NCBI RefSeq assembly: GCF_042477335.2
Contig: NC_091263.1
Span: forward strand, 72,962,501-73,026,500
Source: Ovis canadensis
Taxonomy: Eukaryota; Chordata; Mammalia; Artiodactyla; Bovidae
Direction: 5' to 3'
Length of the DNA: 64,000 nucleotides
Part shown: positions 32,321-46,718 of the stretch, one piece after another
Numbering within the stretch: the stretch's first letter is position 1
How the letters are laid out: each line of letters begins with the position of its first letter
Notes under the pieces: model-generated
Seen by the model: only the letters and a program-made list of their open reading frames with translations
Databases searched by the model: none
Told to the model about the DNA's origin: nothing
Program-made: the position numbers and the translations under genes

Positions 32321-33444
32321 AAAGAACCCCCAGAACAGTTTAGCTAAAGTTTCCTGGCTGTTCTGCGAAATGAAAACAAGTGCCCTGCGGGATGGGCGGG
32401 GAGGGAGAGCGCAGCTTCACGCAGGAAGTCATCCTTGGCTCTGACAGGCGTCTCGGCCGGACAATCTGCCGCCTGCTGCAAGGTCGCCGGAACTGCGGCC
32501 CCTTGGCTTCAGTGGACATATGGAAAGTTATGGGAAAACCTAAAGTTCCTCCTGATCACTGCATTGGCAAGTCTGGGTGAAATGAAAGTTTCCTAATGTA
32601 TTTTGTTTCCTGGGTTTGAATTTTCATTTCTGTACAATGTCAAGCTCATTGGGATGAGTAGGGAGTGGTGGAGACTGTGGCAAACTGGGGAGGTCGAAAA
32701 TCCTTCTTTCAAAAGATGTCGGCCACTCGTGTCTGGCAGGTCGTTTATCCTGTGGAAAGATGAGCCCCGTGTTGCCAATACTTCTGATTTTTTTTTTTTA
32801 AACTTCTGATGTTTTGAAAGAAATTATAAAGCTAGATTTTATGTTAAAAAAAACCCCGATTATTAAATATTGGGAAACAATTCAAAGGGAAGAAATCTGG
32901 GTAGTGTTTTCTGTCTGAGGAAGAGGAACGTCCTCCTTGTGGAGAAAGTAGTTGACTACATAGTGTCCTAAGCCCTGTCCTAAGGTTACGTGTCTTAATG
33001 GAATGTCTGTGCCTTGGAGACCATGAGGAACTCCATGTTGTCAATGAAGGTGTAACCTTCTCAGGGCCACGCAGCCAACAGGGAGCAGGGACGGCGTCTG
33101 ACCAGCATATGCAGAGGCCTCAGAGAAAGCTGTGCCCGAGGAAGGGCTGGGGGCTGCCCACAGCACGAAGGTGTGCTGTCCAGAGATGCTGCACCCAGCA
33201 ACAGGATGGACTGAAGTCGGTCTGGTCTCCGTAACCACCATGCCCAGGCAGGATTAATGGCAGTGATAAAAGACACACCATATGTTTCTAATTCATCACA
33301 CAGGGATGAAATACACAGACGCCTGGAAGCCTCTGTAGGTTTAAGTTCTAAAGAGTCCCTGTGGCTACTGTTAAGGGTTTTAAAAAAAAATCCTTTTGTT
33401 GTGGTGGTGGTGAAGTTCATGTAAAGTTTATCACCTTAATGACT
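32321..33444. other. Unrecognised intergenic sequence
   Basis: Open frames up to 119 codons (33061-33420, minus strand) lack recognisable domains and splice context. I see no RNA gene. Confidence 0.45.
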
Positions 33445-33755
33445 CTTAAAAATAATTTTATTTATTTACGTGTTTTGGCTATTCTGGGTCTTCCTTGCCT
33501 CACGGGCTTGTCTCTGGTTGCCCTGAGCAGAGGCTACTCTCTAGTTGCGGTGTGCAGGCTTCCGATTGTGGTGGCCGCTCGTTGCAGAGCGCAGGCTCTA
33601 GGGCACACGGGCGTGAGTAGCTGGAGCCCTCAGACTCTAGAGCTTGGGCTCAACGGTGCTGAACTGGCTTAGACGCCCCGCGGCGGGTGGGATTGCCCCA
33701 GATCAGGGATGGAAGCTGCGTCTCCTGCATTGGCAGGTGGAATCCTCACCCCCAC
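33445..33755 (-). mobile_element. Long-form CHR SINE
   Basis: Minus-strand copy, from the T-rich TTTTATTTATTTACGTGTTTTGG tail region to the head near GCATTGGCAGGTGGAATCC; it has the TCTCTAGTTGCGGTGTGCAG body. Confidence 0.85.
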
Positions 33756-34284
33756 CAAAACTGCAAACTTCTTTTTAATTGCATTCTTATTTAGTGAATA
33801 GACCCGTACACCCTGATGTTATTTATTACTGCAATGGGCAGATATGTAAGCATGTTTTTAAGAAATGTACTAATATAATTAAAAAGAATAATCTATTAGC
33901 TTTCCCTTTGGGGCTGTATTATTTAATTTTTAATAAAAAAAATCTTTTAATTAAAAAATCAAAACAATAATTTTGTCTTATGAAGGAGTGTTACAAAAAA
34001 ACGTTCATTCCTAAGACGTTGAAATAGCCAACTGTGTCCCACTGGACGGGAGGGCCTGGGAGGTGGACGGAAGAGGTGATGCTGTGTGGGAAGCAGATAC
34101 ACCTGGAGGGATCTGAAGATCACGGAGGAGTTTAGACTCTTCTGCCAAAGGCATCTGGGGGGCTCTGGAGGGTGGGCCAGGCATGCGTGTACTGTGGTGT
34201 GTCAACCACTCTGGTACCAGTGTCCGCGTCCTGGTGGTGGGCAGGGCGCACCTGGGAAGCCAGGGCTAGGACATACTCTCCTCC
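33756..34284. other. Unrecognised AT-rich then mixed sequence
   Basis: Contains A/T-rich runs around 33870-33970. No gene supported. Confidence 0.45.
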
Positions 34285-34450
34285 AGTATTTTTCAGATTT
34301 ATTTGTTTGTGCAGAATCTTCCACCTTTGTTGTGGCCTGCAAGCTCTCAGCTGTGGCGTGTGGCATCCAGTTCCCTGACCACGATCGAACCCAGGCCCCC
34401 TACGTTGGGAGCGCAGAGTCTCGGCCAGTGGCCCACCAGGGAAGACCCCC
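34285..34450 (-). mobile_element. CHR-type SINE
   Basis: Minus-strand copy with CAGTTCCCTGACCACGATCG and GGCCAGTGGCCCACCAGGG. Confidence 0.88.
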
Positions 34451-35944
34451 TCCTCCAGTTTTTGGTGGCCTGGTGAGGTCGAGACCCCCTGTGTCTCTCC
34501 AGGGCTGCTGGCGTCAGGCTTGGCGGTGGGATGGCACGCGTGCCAGCACTTCCGAGGGGCCTGACGGTGTGGCGCTTCAGTCAGCTTTCCCTGCCTCCAC
34601 TGTCCCCTAGTGAGGTCTTCGGGGAAGAAGAGAGCTGGGCGGCGAGGATGAGGGCTTCGGTGGTCCAGGGGCAGAGAACTGGCCCGGGCATTCCCTGATC
34701 CTGGCAGGGGATGGAAGTGGCAAGTGTGGGAAGGCCGCCCTCGTGAGCGTGAATGTGCAAATCAAAACGAGATCCGGTGAGCAGGCGGCGTGTCTGAGCA
34801 CTGGCAAAAAGCTGCAATTTCTGCCTAATTAGACGGTGCCATTCCCTTGAAGTTTTAGAAAGCATTTTGCCAGGGTTGGAGCTGTTCCATCGCGCCCAGC
34901 CTTTTTCTTTCTTTTGTTTTAATTTCCCTAAATGCTGAGGTTTCCATCTCAGAGATGGTGCTGAAGGCCCACAGCGGGGACCCCCCACCTTAACCTTAAT
35001 CCTCAGGGACCATGACTAGAAGCTGCTGTGGCCTCACGCCGCGGGAGGACCACGGCTGCCGGGCAGCTCCCACAGATGGATGGCGTGGGGGTGGGCAGGC
35101 GGGCGTGAAGTTGCGCTAAAGAGGAGCTGCTATTGCGAGAGGAACACAGACAACGCCTGGAGGCAGGGAGCCGGCCGGGGAGCCTGCAGATTAAAAGCTC
35201 ATTTCGGCCCATTGCAACGTGTGCACCTTACTTGGATCCTGATTCTGAAAGTACAATTTGTGGGGAAAAAAAAAAGCTATGACAGTTGGAAGTCTGAACT
35301 CTGGATATGTTATGACTGAGAATTACTGGTCATTTTTTAGATGTGGTGATAGCTTTGTGGTTATCGTGTACATGTAAAAGGGTTCTTATCTTTAGTGATA
35401 CACATTGAAATGCAGATGAAATGGTAAGATGTCTCGGAATTGTTTCAAGTGAGATGGTTAGGGGCTGGAGTCGGCTGCAGAAGGAGCAATGCTGGCCACA
35501 GCGGTGGCTGTGGGGGTGGAGGGTCCCGCCGGGGGCTTCGTTTTGCTATTCTAGCAACTACTGTGGATGTGTGAGCTTCTCCACTGCACCATTTAAAAAA
35601 TATATTTGTTGCAAACAGTTGAGAGATGGATTCTAATACGACAGCGTGCCAGTAGAGGCAGGTTGCTTGCCTTTGAAATCCCCTCTCGACCCTCATTCGC
35701 TCCTGGAGAAAGGTCCTTGTCGGCCGGGGCGTGGTCCTCCTCCCAGGAACAGAGAGCGTGGGCCTTGGGCTCCGGAAGCAGTGTCTCCTGGTAGAATCAT
35801 GGCATCCTATTGTTTCATTGTATTTATTTTATGGCTACTATTTGAGCAAATGATGCTGCATTCCTATTTACAGAACTGACAAAGTCTCCTTAAATAAATG
35901 TGAACGGTTTGATTTGAAGACAAATAGGAAATACCAGTACCCGT
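34451..35944. other. Intergenic sequence, mostly unrecognised
   Basis: 35220-35450 may be an old L1 3' UTR (AAGCTATGACAGTTGGAAGT, GTGATAGCTTTGTGGTTATC). The rest, including the AT-rich part near 34800-34930, is unassigned; no exon could be supported. Confidence 0.4.
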
Positions 35945-36166
35945 GGTCCTCAGTTCAGTTCAGTTCAGTCACTCGTGTCCGACTCTTTGCGACCCCATGA
36001 ATCGCAGCACGCCAGGCCTCCCTGTCCATCACCAACTCCCAGAGTTCACTCAGACTCACGTCCATCGAGTCCGTGATGCCATCCAGCCATCTCATCCTCT
36101 GTCGTCCCCTTCTCCTCCTGCGCCCAATCCCTCCCAGCATCAGAGTCTTTTCCAATGAGCCAGCTC
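35945..36166 (-). mobile_element. BovB LINE 3' fragment, minus strand
   Basis: A 220-base 3' end starting from tandem CAGTT units (the reversed AACTGAACTG tail) and running to CCAATGAGCCAGCTCTCAG. On the minus strand it encodes the [15 protein letters not shown] segment. Confidence 0.9.
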
Positions 36167-36734
36167 TCAGGGCTGCACATTTTTTCTGAGTGGTGGGAGA
36201 CAACAGGCATGGCACACACTGATAGAAGTCACTGTCCTGTCTCACTTTATTTATCAGGCAGACGAACGTGGGTCCCTTCCTTCCACGGGGGATCTCTGTG
36301 CCTGGGGCAGCATGGCCTGCTCAGGCCAGGCCCCCTGGCCCCCTGAAACTCAGATAAAGCACTGGATTCCCAGAGAAGGTACCCAGAGGCAGGGCATGGA
36401 CGCAGATCACACATAGAAGGCAGGTGCTGCTTAGAGTCTGGGACCCAGACACCGTGGGCAACTGGGCGGGGCTGGGCTGGGGTGGGGGTGGGCAGGACTA
36501 AGGACAAAAGAAAGAGGGAAGGGAAATGTTCTGTCCATCATTTTGTTGCTTCCTGTTGGCTGGTTTCCTCAGGGGAAATTTCCTGACTGCCTTAAGGTAA
36601 GCACCTTAAGGTGGCCAACAAGCTGTGTCTACCGAGATTATTCTGTTAGGCCTGTTTGTACGTTTGCTTTTCCCTTTGCATAATGAAACTTTTTTCTTTT
36701 CAGGTAATTATAGATTCACATGCAACTCTTTCTT
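36167..36734. other. Unrecognised intergenic sequence
   Basis: No supported gene or repeat. Short open frames only. Confidence 0.45.
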
Positions 36735-36870
36735 TAATGTTTTTTTGTGTATTTGGCTGGGCTGGGTCTTAGTTGTGGCACGTGGATCTGGTTCCCTGAC
36801 CAGGGATGGAACCCGGGTCCCCTGCGTTGGAAGCCTGGAGCCTTAGCCACTGGACCACCAGGAAAGTCCT
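36735..36870 (-). mobile_element. CHR-type SINE
   Basis: Minus-strand copy with TGGTTCCCTGACCAGGGATG and AGCCACTGGACCACCAGGAA. Confidence 0.9.
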
Positions 36871-36984
36871 TCCCATGTAGTTTTAAGACACAGACAGAGA
36901 CATGTTTAAGACAGAGCCTGTGTACCCTCTCCCCGCCGCCCCCCCCCCCCACCAATGGTGACTTCTTGCAGAACTATAGGACAC

Positions 36985-37130
36985 CAGGGAACTCTTTCAA
37001 TATCTTGTAATAATTTATAATGGAAAAGAATTTGAAAAAAAAAATAAACGAATCATTTTGCTGTATACCCGAAACTAAGGCAACATTGTATCGATAAATC
37101 AAGTATGTGTCAATTAGGAAAAACCAATAG
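36985..37130 (+). mobile_element. L1 3' end, sense
   Basis: AACTCTTTCAATATCTTGTA, ATGGAAAAGAATTTGAAAAA and GGCAACATTGTATCGATAAA, the third L1 3' UTR of this type. Confidence 0.82.
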
Positions 37131-37148
37131 GACATATTGTAACCAGGA

Positions 37149-37332
37149 TTTACCCTGCAGTGCAGGAGACCCAGCTACAATTCCTGGGTTGGGAAGACCC
37201 CCTGGAGATGGGCTGGCAACCTACTCCAGTATTCTTGCCTTTGAGAATCCCATGGACAGAGGAGCCCGGCCGGCTACAATCCATGGGGTCGCAGAGTCAG
37301 ACACCACTGAGCTACTAACACGTTCACTTTTT
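37149..37332 (+). mobile_element. Bov-tA SINE, 5'-truncated
   Basis: From TTTACCCTGCAGTGCAGGAG through the Bov-A body to the tail near ACACGTTCACTTTTT. Confidence 0.9.
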
Positions 37333-37379
37333 CTCAGTCAAGACGCATTTCGATCCTCACAAAGATTTCATATTTCACA

Positions 37380-37750
37380 GCCACATCACCACCATCCCCT
37401 CCCCTGTCTGACTCTCACCCCGTCAAGCACTCACCTGTTCTCCAGTTCTATAATTTCGCCATTTTTAAGAATGTTATATGAGTGGAATTATGCCATATGT
37501 AACCGTTTGTGATTGACTTTTTTCCACTCAGCATAATTTCCTTTGAATTCGAGTTACTGAGTGTATCAGCTGTTTTCCTTTGTTGCCAAGTAGCATTTCA
37601 TGGTGTCGACTGACCAGTCCGTTTTTCCGTCACCCATGGAAGGACTCCTATGCTGTTTTCAGTGCTGGGTTGTTCTGAAGAAAGCTGCCTTGAACACTGT
37701 ATGTATGGGCTTTTGTGAAAACTAAGCTTTCATTTTCCTGGGATAAATGT
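37380..37750 (-). mobile_element. Old L1 3' region, antisense
   Basis: ATATGAGTGGAATTATGCCA, TTTCCACTCAGCATAATTTC and GTTGCCAAGTAGCATTTCAT are reversed L1 landmarks. Confidence 0.75.
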
Positions 37751-38368
37751 CCAAGATAAATTACATTCACTTACACTCAAGATGTTTTCTCTACAAATCG
37801 ACATCACTGATTTCTCCTCAATAATCAGAAGATCTGGAAAGGTGGGGTCACAGGGATTCATGCTGGCCATGGACCAGACAGGCTTAAGATCCCCAGTGGC
37901 CCACCGAGTTCCTTGTATTTACTTATCTGCTGGACAAGGCTCCTGGCTTGCCAATTTAACTGGGCAGATTGGAACATGACGAGGTACATCATGAATTTCA
38001 AATATACACACACATGTATTTGCTTATATATGCATAAAATCTGTCTGGAAGCATACCCAACCAGAAAACACTGATTGCCTCTGGGAAGGGGACTGGGTGA
38101 GGGGGAGGAGGGGGGAGTCATTTTTACTATGAGCTCTTTTCAGCCTTTTTAGCTTAAACCATCCGTTATTTACTAAAAAAAAGAATCAATAAAACACGCA
38201 AACAAGAACACTAAGAACTCCTCACAGACACCCACTCTGGGGCTGTTTTTATTCATACAGCTCTCATTTCTTTACATAAGAGAGCCTCCTGGAATTTCCC
38301 CTCCCAGAGCCCTTGGCTCCACACAGGGAAGAGCCCAGCTCACAGAGCTCTCTCGGCCTTTAGGCCTT
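37751..38368. other. Unrecognised intergenic sequence
   Basis: Contains a purine-rich stretch at 38080-38120. No gene supported. Confidence 0.45.
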
Positions 38369-38584
38369 GAGTGGAAGTGAAAGTGAAATAGCTCAGTCCA
38401 GTCCGGCTCTTTGTGACCCCATGGACTGCAGCCAGTCAGGCTCCTCCAGGCATGGGATTCTCCAGGTAAGAATACTGGAGTGGGTTGCCACGTCCTTCTC
38501 CAGGGGATCTTCCAGACCCAGGGATCGAACCTGGGTCTTCTACACTGCAAGCAGGCTCTTTACCATCTGAGCCGCCAGGAAAGG
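38369..38584 (-). mobile_element. Bov-A2/Bov-tA SINE
   Basis: GTGGAAGTGAAAGTGAAATA to CTGAGCCGCCAGGAAAGGC on the minus strand, near full length. Confidence 0.93.
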
Positions 38585-38789
38585 CTTTGGGGGTGATCCC
38601 CAAACATTCCTCCCTACTGTCACAAAGCTGGCTGGTCCCTGAAGGGCAGGCCATCAGGGCCTCTCTGAGACCCAGTGAGATGTCTTTGCCCAACCTCCTC
38701 CCAGGGGCCACCTCCTCCCAGAAGCCTTTCCCAGCAGGACTGAAGTTCAGCCTCTCCCTCCACCCTCAGACAGGGTCGTCAGGGGGCCC

Positions 38790-38897
38790 GAGTCTGTCAG
38801 TCCTATCTGACTTTTTTGCGACCCCGTGGACTGCAGCCCGCCAGGCTCCTCTGTCCATGGGATTCTCCAGGCAAGAATGCTGGAGTGGGCTGCCAAG
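38790..38897 (-). mobile_element. Bov-A SINE, partial
   Basis: ACCCCGTGGACTGCAGCCCG and GATTCTCCAGGCAAGAATGC; ends abruptly at GGGCTGCCAAGTGG. Confidence 0.9.
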
Positions 38898-40840
<1,943 letters not shown>

Positions 40841-40994
40841 GCGCCGGCCTGGTGTGGGAACCCGGCTTGTGGGGAAGCCGGGAAGGTGTGCGCGGGAGTT
40901 GAGTCAGCAGTGCAGCGGCTTGGGAGGGAATATAAGCCTTTGATGAGAGGTCTTTCGGACAAACCCTTGGTTTTTAACACATGATACACCTACA

Positions 40995-41117
40995 CTGGAG
41001 AAAGAAATGGCAACACAGTCCAGTATTCTTGCCTGGAGAATGTCATGGACAGAGGAGCCTGGTGGGCTACAGTCCCTGAGGTCGCAAAGACTCAGACAGG
41101 ACCGAGCGACTAACACA
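40995..41117 (+). mobile_element. Bov-tA SINE, 3' part
   Basis: TGGAGAAAGAAATGGCAACA to GACCGAGCGACTAACACAGC; head absent. Confidence 0.92.
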
Positions 41118-41625
41118 GCTACATTACAGATGGAAGATGCAAAAGAATGGTTGGTGATTCACCCCAGGTTGCCCATGGAGCAGGGCTGGCCTGGATGCCT
41201 AGCTTGCTGGGGGCTCAGGAATTCTGCACCTTGTGGGGGGTGTGATCTGGGAAGCCCTGGAGCTAATGAGACTAGGGGTCCGCCTCACCCCAAGGTGGCT
41301 GGGCGATGCTGTCCAGCTGCTCCATCCCTCGGATGGAGAACAAGGCGGCCTGCGGAGGCCTCCACTCGCAGGAGATTCATTCCCAGCAGGGCGCTGAGTG
41401 CTGGGTGTGGCGGAGGCCCTACCACACCTCCCTGCCACCTTGCTGCAGATGAAAGGGAGGGGTGCCGCCCACACGCTACACCCTGCTCCTTTATTTGGTT
41501 GCTTGTTCCCAGGCTAGACCGTAACAGGTGTGATTGCATTACAGAGTCCAGCGTGTGTTAAGTCTGCGGGGCCAGTAGTCCGTGGATATCGAGAGAGCAT
41601 GCTGCTGGGGCTCCGACTGTTTTTT

Positions 41626-41822
41626 CCTGAGTCACTTCAGGCGTCTCTGACTCTTTGCAATCCCATGGACTGTAGCGCGCCAGGCGCCTCTGTCCATGGC
41701 ATTCTCCAGGCAGCAAGGCTCAAGTGGGTTGCCAAACCCTCCTCCAGGGGATCTTCCCAACCCAGGGCTTGAACCGGCGTCTCCTGCATTGCAGGCAGAT
41801 TCTTCACCCACTGAGCCCCCTG
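41626..41822 (-). mobile_element. Bov-tA SINE
   Basis: Minus-strand copy, TGAGTCACTTCAGGCGTCTC to TTCACCCACTGAGCCCCCT. Confidence 0.92.
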
Positions 41823-43071
41823 CATGCGTTGCTAGTGCCGATTCGATTTCTGAAGGTCGCCTCCTGAAATGACAGTGCAGTTAGCCAAACACACTTTCGG
41901 GTTAGTGCCTTCTGCACCTGGTGGGTCGTATTTCCGGCTTGGTATCAGAGGCTGAGCTTCGCTCTGACTTTTCTGCATCCTTGTCCAGGGCCCTGACTGG
42001 TGTTGGGGGATCAGCTGTCAGTCCAGACTTGGCCTGAGACTGTGCTCCTTCTCTGGTTGAGGTTGGGAACAAGGAAAAAGGAAGCCGACTATTACAAACA
42101 GCTGGCTTCAGACGAGCCCCCTTGGGTGTCCTTGTGTGCTGCTTCCTGAGATTCTAGAGCTGTGTTTTTTGTTTTTGAAGTAACAACTGTTTTTTTTTTT
42201 CTTCCCCCCTACCTGCTGTTTTTGGAAAAACTGATGGATTTTAATTTACCTATCTAGCTTCTTAGGAGGAAGGGGGAAAAACAACAACGAAAAATGCCTA
42301 GTCTGTGATGCACCAGGGGAGTGCTAAGTACCTTATAACTTGTTTTGAATCTGATCCATAGTCTTTTTTTTTTGCAAATGTGTGACTGCTTGAGTGTCTC
42401 AGAGGTATTTGGTGCTGTGATTTCTCCCTTAACGTCACAGGAAAAGCTTCTGTTCTTCAAGCGCTGGAAATGTTTGTTTTCAGTCCCCTTTTCCTAGCCC
42501 AGTCAGGTGCTGTTTTAGTTTTTGAAGAGTCTCTCCTGGAACTTTAAGAGTGGGTGTGCAGGCAAGCTTTCTATCCGCCTTCTTCTTCACCCGAGGAGGT
42601 CACTGTGAAGTCTGTGAGTGGAGAACAGAGAGCGTGAAAACGCCCCTGGACCCTGGGGGAGTGTTTGCCCAACCTTTGCATTTTCAGCCCAGCTCCCAGT
42701 TTTCTGGATCATTGCACACCTGAGCCAGAGGCTTTCAGTTTGCTTTCCCTGTTTCTTGATTTTATAGCATCAAACACTCAGGCAATTTTAAGGTGAGGAG
42801 AGCTATAGAGATTATCAAGTCAAGACTGTGCACACATCAGTGCGAGCCTCGGGAGGCTGGTGCTCTGGGGGCTGAGTGGTGGTCTCCATCGGGCAGGAGC
42901 CCACGGAAGGGGGCAGGGGACAGGGGACGGTGCCTTCTGACCCACCCTCTTTGGGGATGTGCAGCCTCTGGCTAATTGGCCAGACCTGACTGAACCCCTC
43001 CCGTCACACCAGTATTGCTGGTTTTGTGACAAGTTCCTGGTTCTTTTTTGATATTTCGTGTCATTGCTTGG

Positions 43072-43186
43072 GTGCACGCTCAGTCGGAGAGTCGTATCCA
43101 GCTGTTTAGGACTCCATGGACTGTAGGGTGCCAGGCTCCTCTGCCCATGGGATTTCCCAGGCAAGAGTACTGGAGTGGATTGCTGG
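43072..43186 (-). mobile_element. Bov-tA SINE, partial
   Basis: ATGGACTGTAGGGTGCCAGG and GGGATTTCCCAGGCAAGAGT; the tRNA-like part is missing. Confidence 0.88.
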
Positions 43187-43589
43187 GCTGGTGACCGGGG
43201 CCTGGCTGTGCCCCCACCCCCACCCCGGCCCACGGGTCCTGGTTCCCCCATGGGTGCTTGGGTCCCCCCTCCTGGACCCACAGAAGGAGGTGACGGCAAG
43301 TGTGTTTACCTGCTTCCTGGGTGGTTTTCTTCCTGCTCCCCTTGCCTGTCCCTGACCCTCACCCCACTCTGCTCTCGCGGTGACTTCCGCCCTGTCAGCC
43401 CTGCCTCTGTGTGTGTGTGTGTTGGGGGGACGGTTAGCCAGTGGGTGGAGGGTGTCTTCCTCTGCCCACACCCACCTCTTCATTGCACAGCCATTACTTC
43501 TCCTTTTTCCACTCCTGACCTCCCCTGTCCTTGGGTTCCCATGTCCGGTTAGACACCCTGAAGATAAATTTCATTTCTGGCGCCAACGT

Positions 43590-43960
43590 GTTTCTATTTT
43601 TTCTTTAAGAAACAAAATTGGTGAAATACACATATCATTAAAGTAAGCGTCTCTAAGCGTCCAGCTCAGTGACGCCAGCTATGTTCACGTTGTTGTGCAG
43701 CCATCTCCGCCATCATCTCCAGAACTCTTTCATCTTCCCAAACTGAGACTCAGTCAGGGTCGGCTAACGCTCCTCCCGGCCTCCAGCCCCGACACCCACC
43801 TTCTAGTCTCCTTAACGCACTGTGGTATCAGCCCGTTCCCTTCTTCACCCCCATCCCTGGAAGTAGCAACATTGTTTTGACTCATGTTTCTGTTTATGGT
43901 TGCTTCAGATGGACGGCAGATGATATAGGCTTTCTGTTTACACGAGTGATATACAGTTTG
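43590..43960 (-). mobile_element. Old L1 3' region, antisense
   Basis: GAAATACACATATCATTAAA, TTGTTGTGCAGCCATCTCCG and GGAAGTAGCAACATTGTTTT fit the reversed L1 order, strongly diverged. Confidence 0.65.
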
Positions 43961-43978
43961 CTCTTTAAATACTTTTGC

Positions 43979-44120
43979 AGGACTTCCCTCCTGGTCCAGT
44001 GGTTAAGACTTCCACTTTCACTGCAGGGGTATAGGTTAGATCCCTGGTTGGGGGAACCAAGATCCCACATGCCTCAGGGCGTGGCCTAAAGGGCATGGCC
44101 TAAAGGGCGTGGTACTTTAA
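43979..44120 (+). mobile_element. CHR-type SINE
   Basis: AGGACTTCCCTCCTGGTCCA head and AGGTTAGATCCCTGGTTGGG. Its end carries a short tandem repeat of GGGCGTGGCCTAAA with a GGGCATGGCCTAAA variant. Confidence 0.9.
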
Positions 44121-44489
44121 AACTTTTTAAAGTACCTTTTCAATAAAGAAGAATCAATTTTTTTTTAAATTAAAGTAGGAAAATGATAAAAGGGTAGCTT
44201 GGATATAACTGGAGGTAGAAAGAGAGGGGCTGGGAACTGGAGAAGGCACCAGTGTCCAGGCAGCCGCCATGGTGGGTGGGTGGCCAGACACCCAGGCCCA
44301 AAGGCAGGGACTTGAGTCCTGCAGGTGGGGGCGGCCGAGGCAGCCACAGAGCAGAAGCAGCGTTTCTGCTAATTCCTTTGCATATTTTGCGTGTTACTCT
44401 CCACTCAATCCTGAAAACAAAACACCTCAAGAGTGACCACCCACTGCACAAATAGGGAACCGAGCAGAGCCAAGTTCAAAGCCAGGTGA

Positions 44490-44650
44490 CAGGGGCTGGC
44501 CGGCGGTCCAGTGGTTAAGACTGCTTCCCAATGCAGAGGGTGTGGGGTTGATCCCTGGTCGGGGAGCTAGGATCCCACATACCTCCTGGCCAAAAATGCT
44601 CAAAACATGAAACAGAAGTACTGTTGCAACAGATTCAATAAAACCTGGGG
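44490..44650 (+). mobile_element. CHR-type SINE
   Basis: GGCCGGCGGTCCAGTGGTTA head, GGTTGATCCCTGGTCGGGG, and an A-rich 3' part to ATTCAATAAA. Confidence 0.88.
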
Positions 44651-45119
44651 GGGCGGGGAAGGCCCACTTAAAAAAACAAAAGGCGAGTCACAGGCTTGTG
44701 CCTTCTCAGTCCTGGGATGCCCAGGAAATGTGCCTTCTCATCAATGGCCGTTTTACTCAGGTTCCTTCAGTAGGGCTTTCGGAAAGTGGACGGTACGCTG
44801 AGAAGCAGAATTAAGGATGTAAGCAGGGTCGGGGTAATTGAGGGCATGGAGTCGGTTTTCACTGAGGTCTGTCGGCCTGGACGCTCCTGTGGGCAATTGC
44901 AGATAGAGGGAGTCTGCTGGCTTTGTTCTGAACAATCTGGGTGCATTTATCACAAGAGGGGAGGGTGGTGTCCGGGTGAGCGGTCTAGAGACCAACCTCA
45001 CTGAGGTGTTTCTAGGAATGTATCCTTGGGCAAGTTGCATCCCATCCATGCTGTTGTCTCCGTGGGTATCATATGGAAGTTTCAGTTGGCTTGTTGGGAG
45101 GCAAATAAAATATTTGTGC

Positions 45120-45168
45120 TGTGTTTCGTTCTGTGCCTGACACATAATAAGCACATAATAAATGACAC
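45120..45168 (+). repeat. MIR 3' end fragment
   Basis: TCTGTGCCTGACACATAATA then AGCACATAATAAATGACAC. Confidence 0.6.
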
Positions 45169-45726
45169 TTTTTTCTTTTTAAAAAAATATAGTACCAGCA
45201 GTTTGAATGAAATGAGACAACATGTCTTGAAGAGTTCAGTCGGGGTTTCACTTGGCTCGACTGTCCTGAGTTGCCTGCATGTGACAGGAAACTCAAACCA
45301 CAATAGTTTAAATAAAGTTTAAATAAACTTTGAAGTTACGTAAAGTTTAAATAAACTCTGTTTTGGCAGCATTTGCTTCAGGCTGCACACAGGGTGCAGT
45401 GAGCTCAGCAGAGCCTGGTCTGAGGTCCTAGGCCTGGACCTCTGCCTGGGGCTCCCTGGACAGCAGTTCCAGCCCTGCAAACCCCGTCACTACTGTGGGG
45501 GCACACCCTGGGTCTGGACCCTTCCAGCCCAGGTTTCACACTGCTTCCTGACCGGGCCTCCCAGTGTCCGAGGAGCATGGGTGCCCGGAACCTCATGGTC
45601 TGAGGGTGGAGAAGAGCCACAGAAAAGCTGGGTGCTGTTACTGAGGAGGGGGGCAGAGGCTGGGCAGCCAAAACCCAACACGGGTCCCCTGCACACGGGT
45701 CCCCACGTGTGCACATTTACCCAGCT

Positions 45727-45770
45727 CTGTGTGTGTGTGTGTGTGTGTTGGGGGTGGGGACGGTGTGTGT
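45727..45770 (+). repeat. GT microsatellite
   Basis: Eleven-unit GT run followed by GT/GG-rich sequence, in NUP210 intron 1. Confidence 0.9.
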
Positions 45771-46014
45771 ACCCTGGGTTTGCTCAGCTGGGGCCCTTGA
45801 CGGGAGCTGCTGTGATCTGGCAGGGGGAGGGGGTGGTCTTGCTGGAATGTGGGTGAGAAATTCTAGAGGAAAGGAGGCAACATGGCCGCAGGCCACCGGC
45901 ACTGCGCCACAGGCTCCCCCAGCTGTGGGGTGCCCCCGCCCCCTCTCCTGTGCAGGACCTGGGGGAGGGCTCTCAGAACACCTTGGTGCCTTCCAGTCCA
46001 CTTAGGACATTTGG

Positions 46015-46510
46015 TAAAATTAAGTTTACAGCCACAGACCTTCTCATAAAGAAAACTACAAGCCCGCGTTGCCTCACTGGTAAATTCTGTGAAACATTTA
46101 AGGAGGAAATAGTACAAGTCCTCTACAAACTCTTTCAGGAAAAAGAGAAACAACAGTCATTTCCCAGCTTATTTTTATGAGGCCAATATTACATTGATTG
46201 CAAACCAGGCACAAATATTACAAGAAAAAGAAATTCACAGACCCAGAGTTCAAGATTCCTTCACAAAATAGCAAATCAAGTCCAGAAAAATATAAAAAGG
46301 GTAATGGATTATGACCAACTGGGCTGGTTCCCAGGAATGCAAGGTTGGTTTAATACTAACCAATCAGTGTAATTGCTTGACCAACAATAAACAACTCTAT
46401 GAACCAAATGAAGAAGAAAAGCCATATAATGGTCTCAATACGTGCAGAGCATTCAGGAGTCACTTATAACAGAAAATGAGGCACGTTTGGAGCAGAAGAG
46501 ACTCCGTGAC
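46015..46510 (+). mobile_element. L1 ORF2 fragment, sense
   Basis: GGTTCCCAGGAATGCAAGGT and CAACAATAAACAACTCTATG are sense L1 ORF2 landmarks; all frames are broken. Confidence 0.82.
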
Positions 46511-46526
46511 AAACCGAAATGAGGGT

Positions 46527-46718
46527 GTCAGTTTGTCAGTCGTGTCCAGACCTTTGCGACCCCTGCAGCCCACCAGGCTCCTCTCTCCATGGAATTGTCC
46601 AGGCAAGAATACTGGAGTGAGTTGCCATTTCCTTCTCCAGGGGATCTTCCTGACCTAGGGATTGAACTCTGGTCTCCCACAATGCAGGCAGATTCTTTAC
46701 CATCTGAGCCTCCAAGGA
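46527..46718 (-). mobile_element. Bov-tA SINE
   Basis: GTTTGTCAGTCGTGTCCAGA to TTACCATCTGAGCCTCCAAG on the minus strand. Confidence 0.92.

Noticed and set aside
34086-34610. 174-codon open frame and the neighbouring 135-codon minus-strand frame
   Set aside because: The first crosses a CHR SINE, and neither has recognisable domains or exon boundaries.
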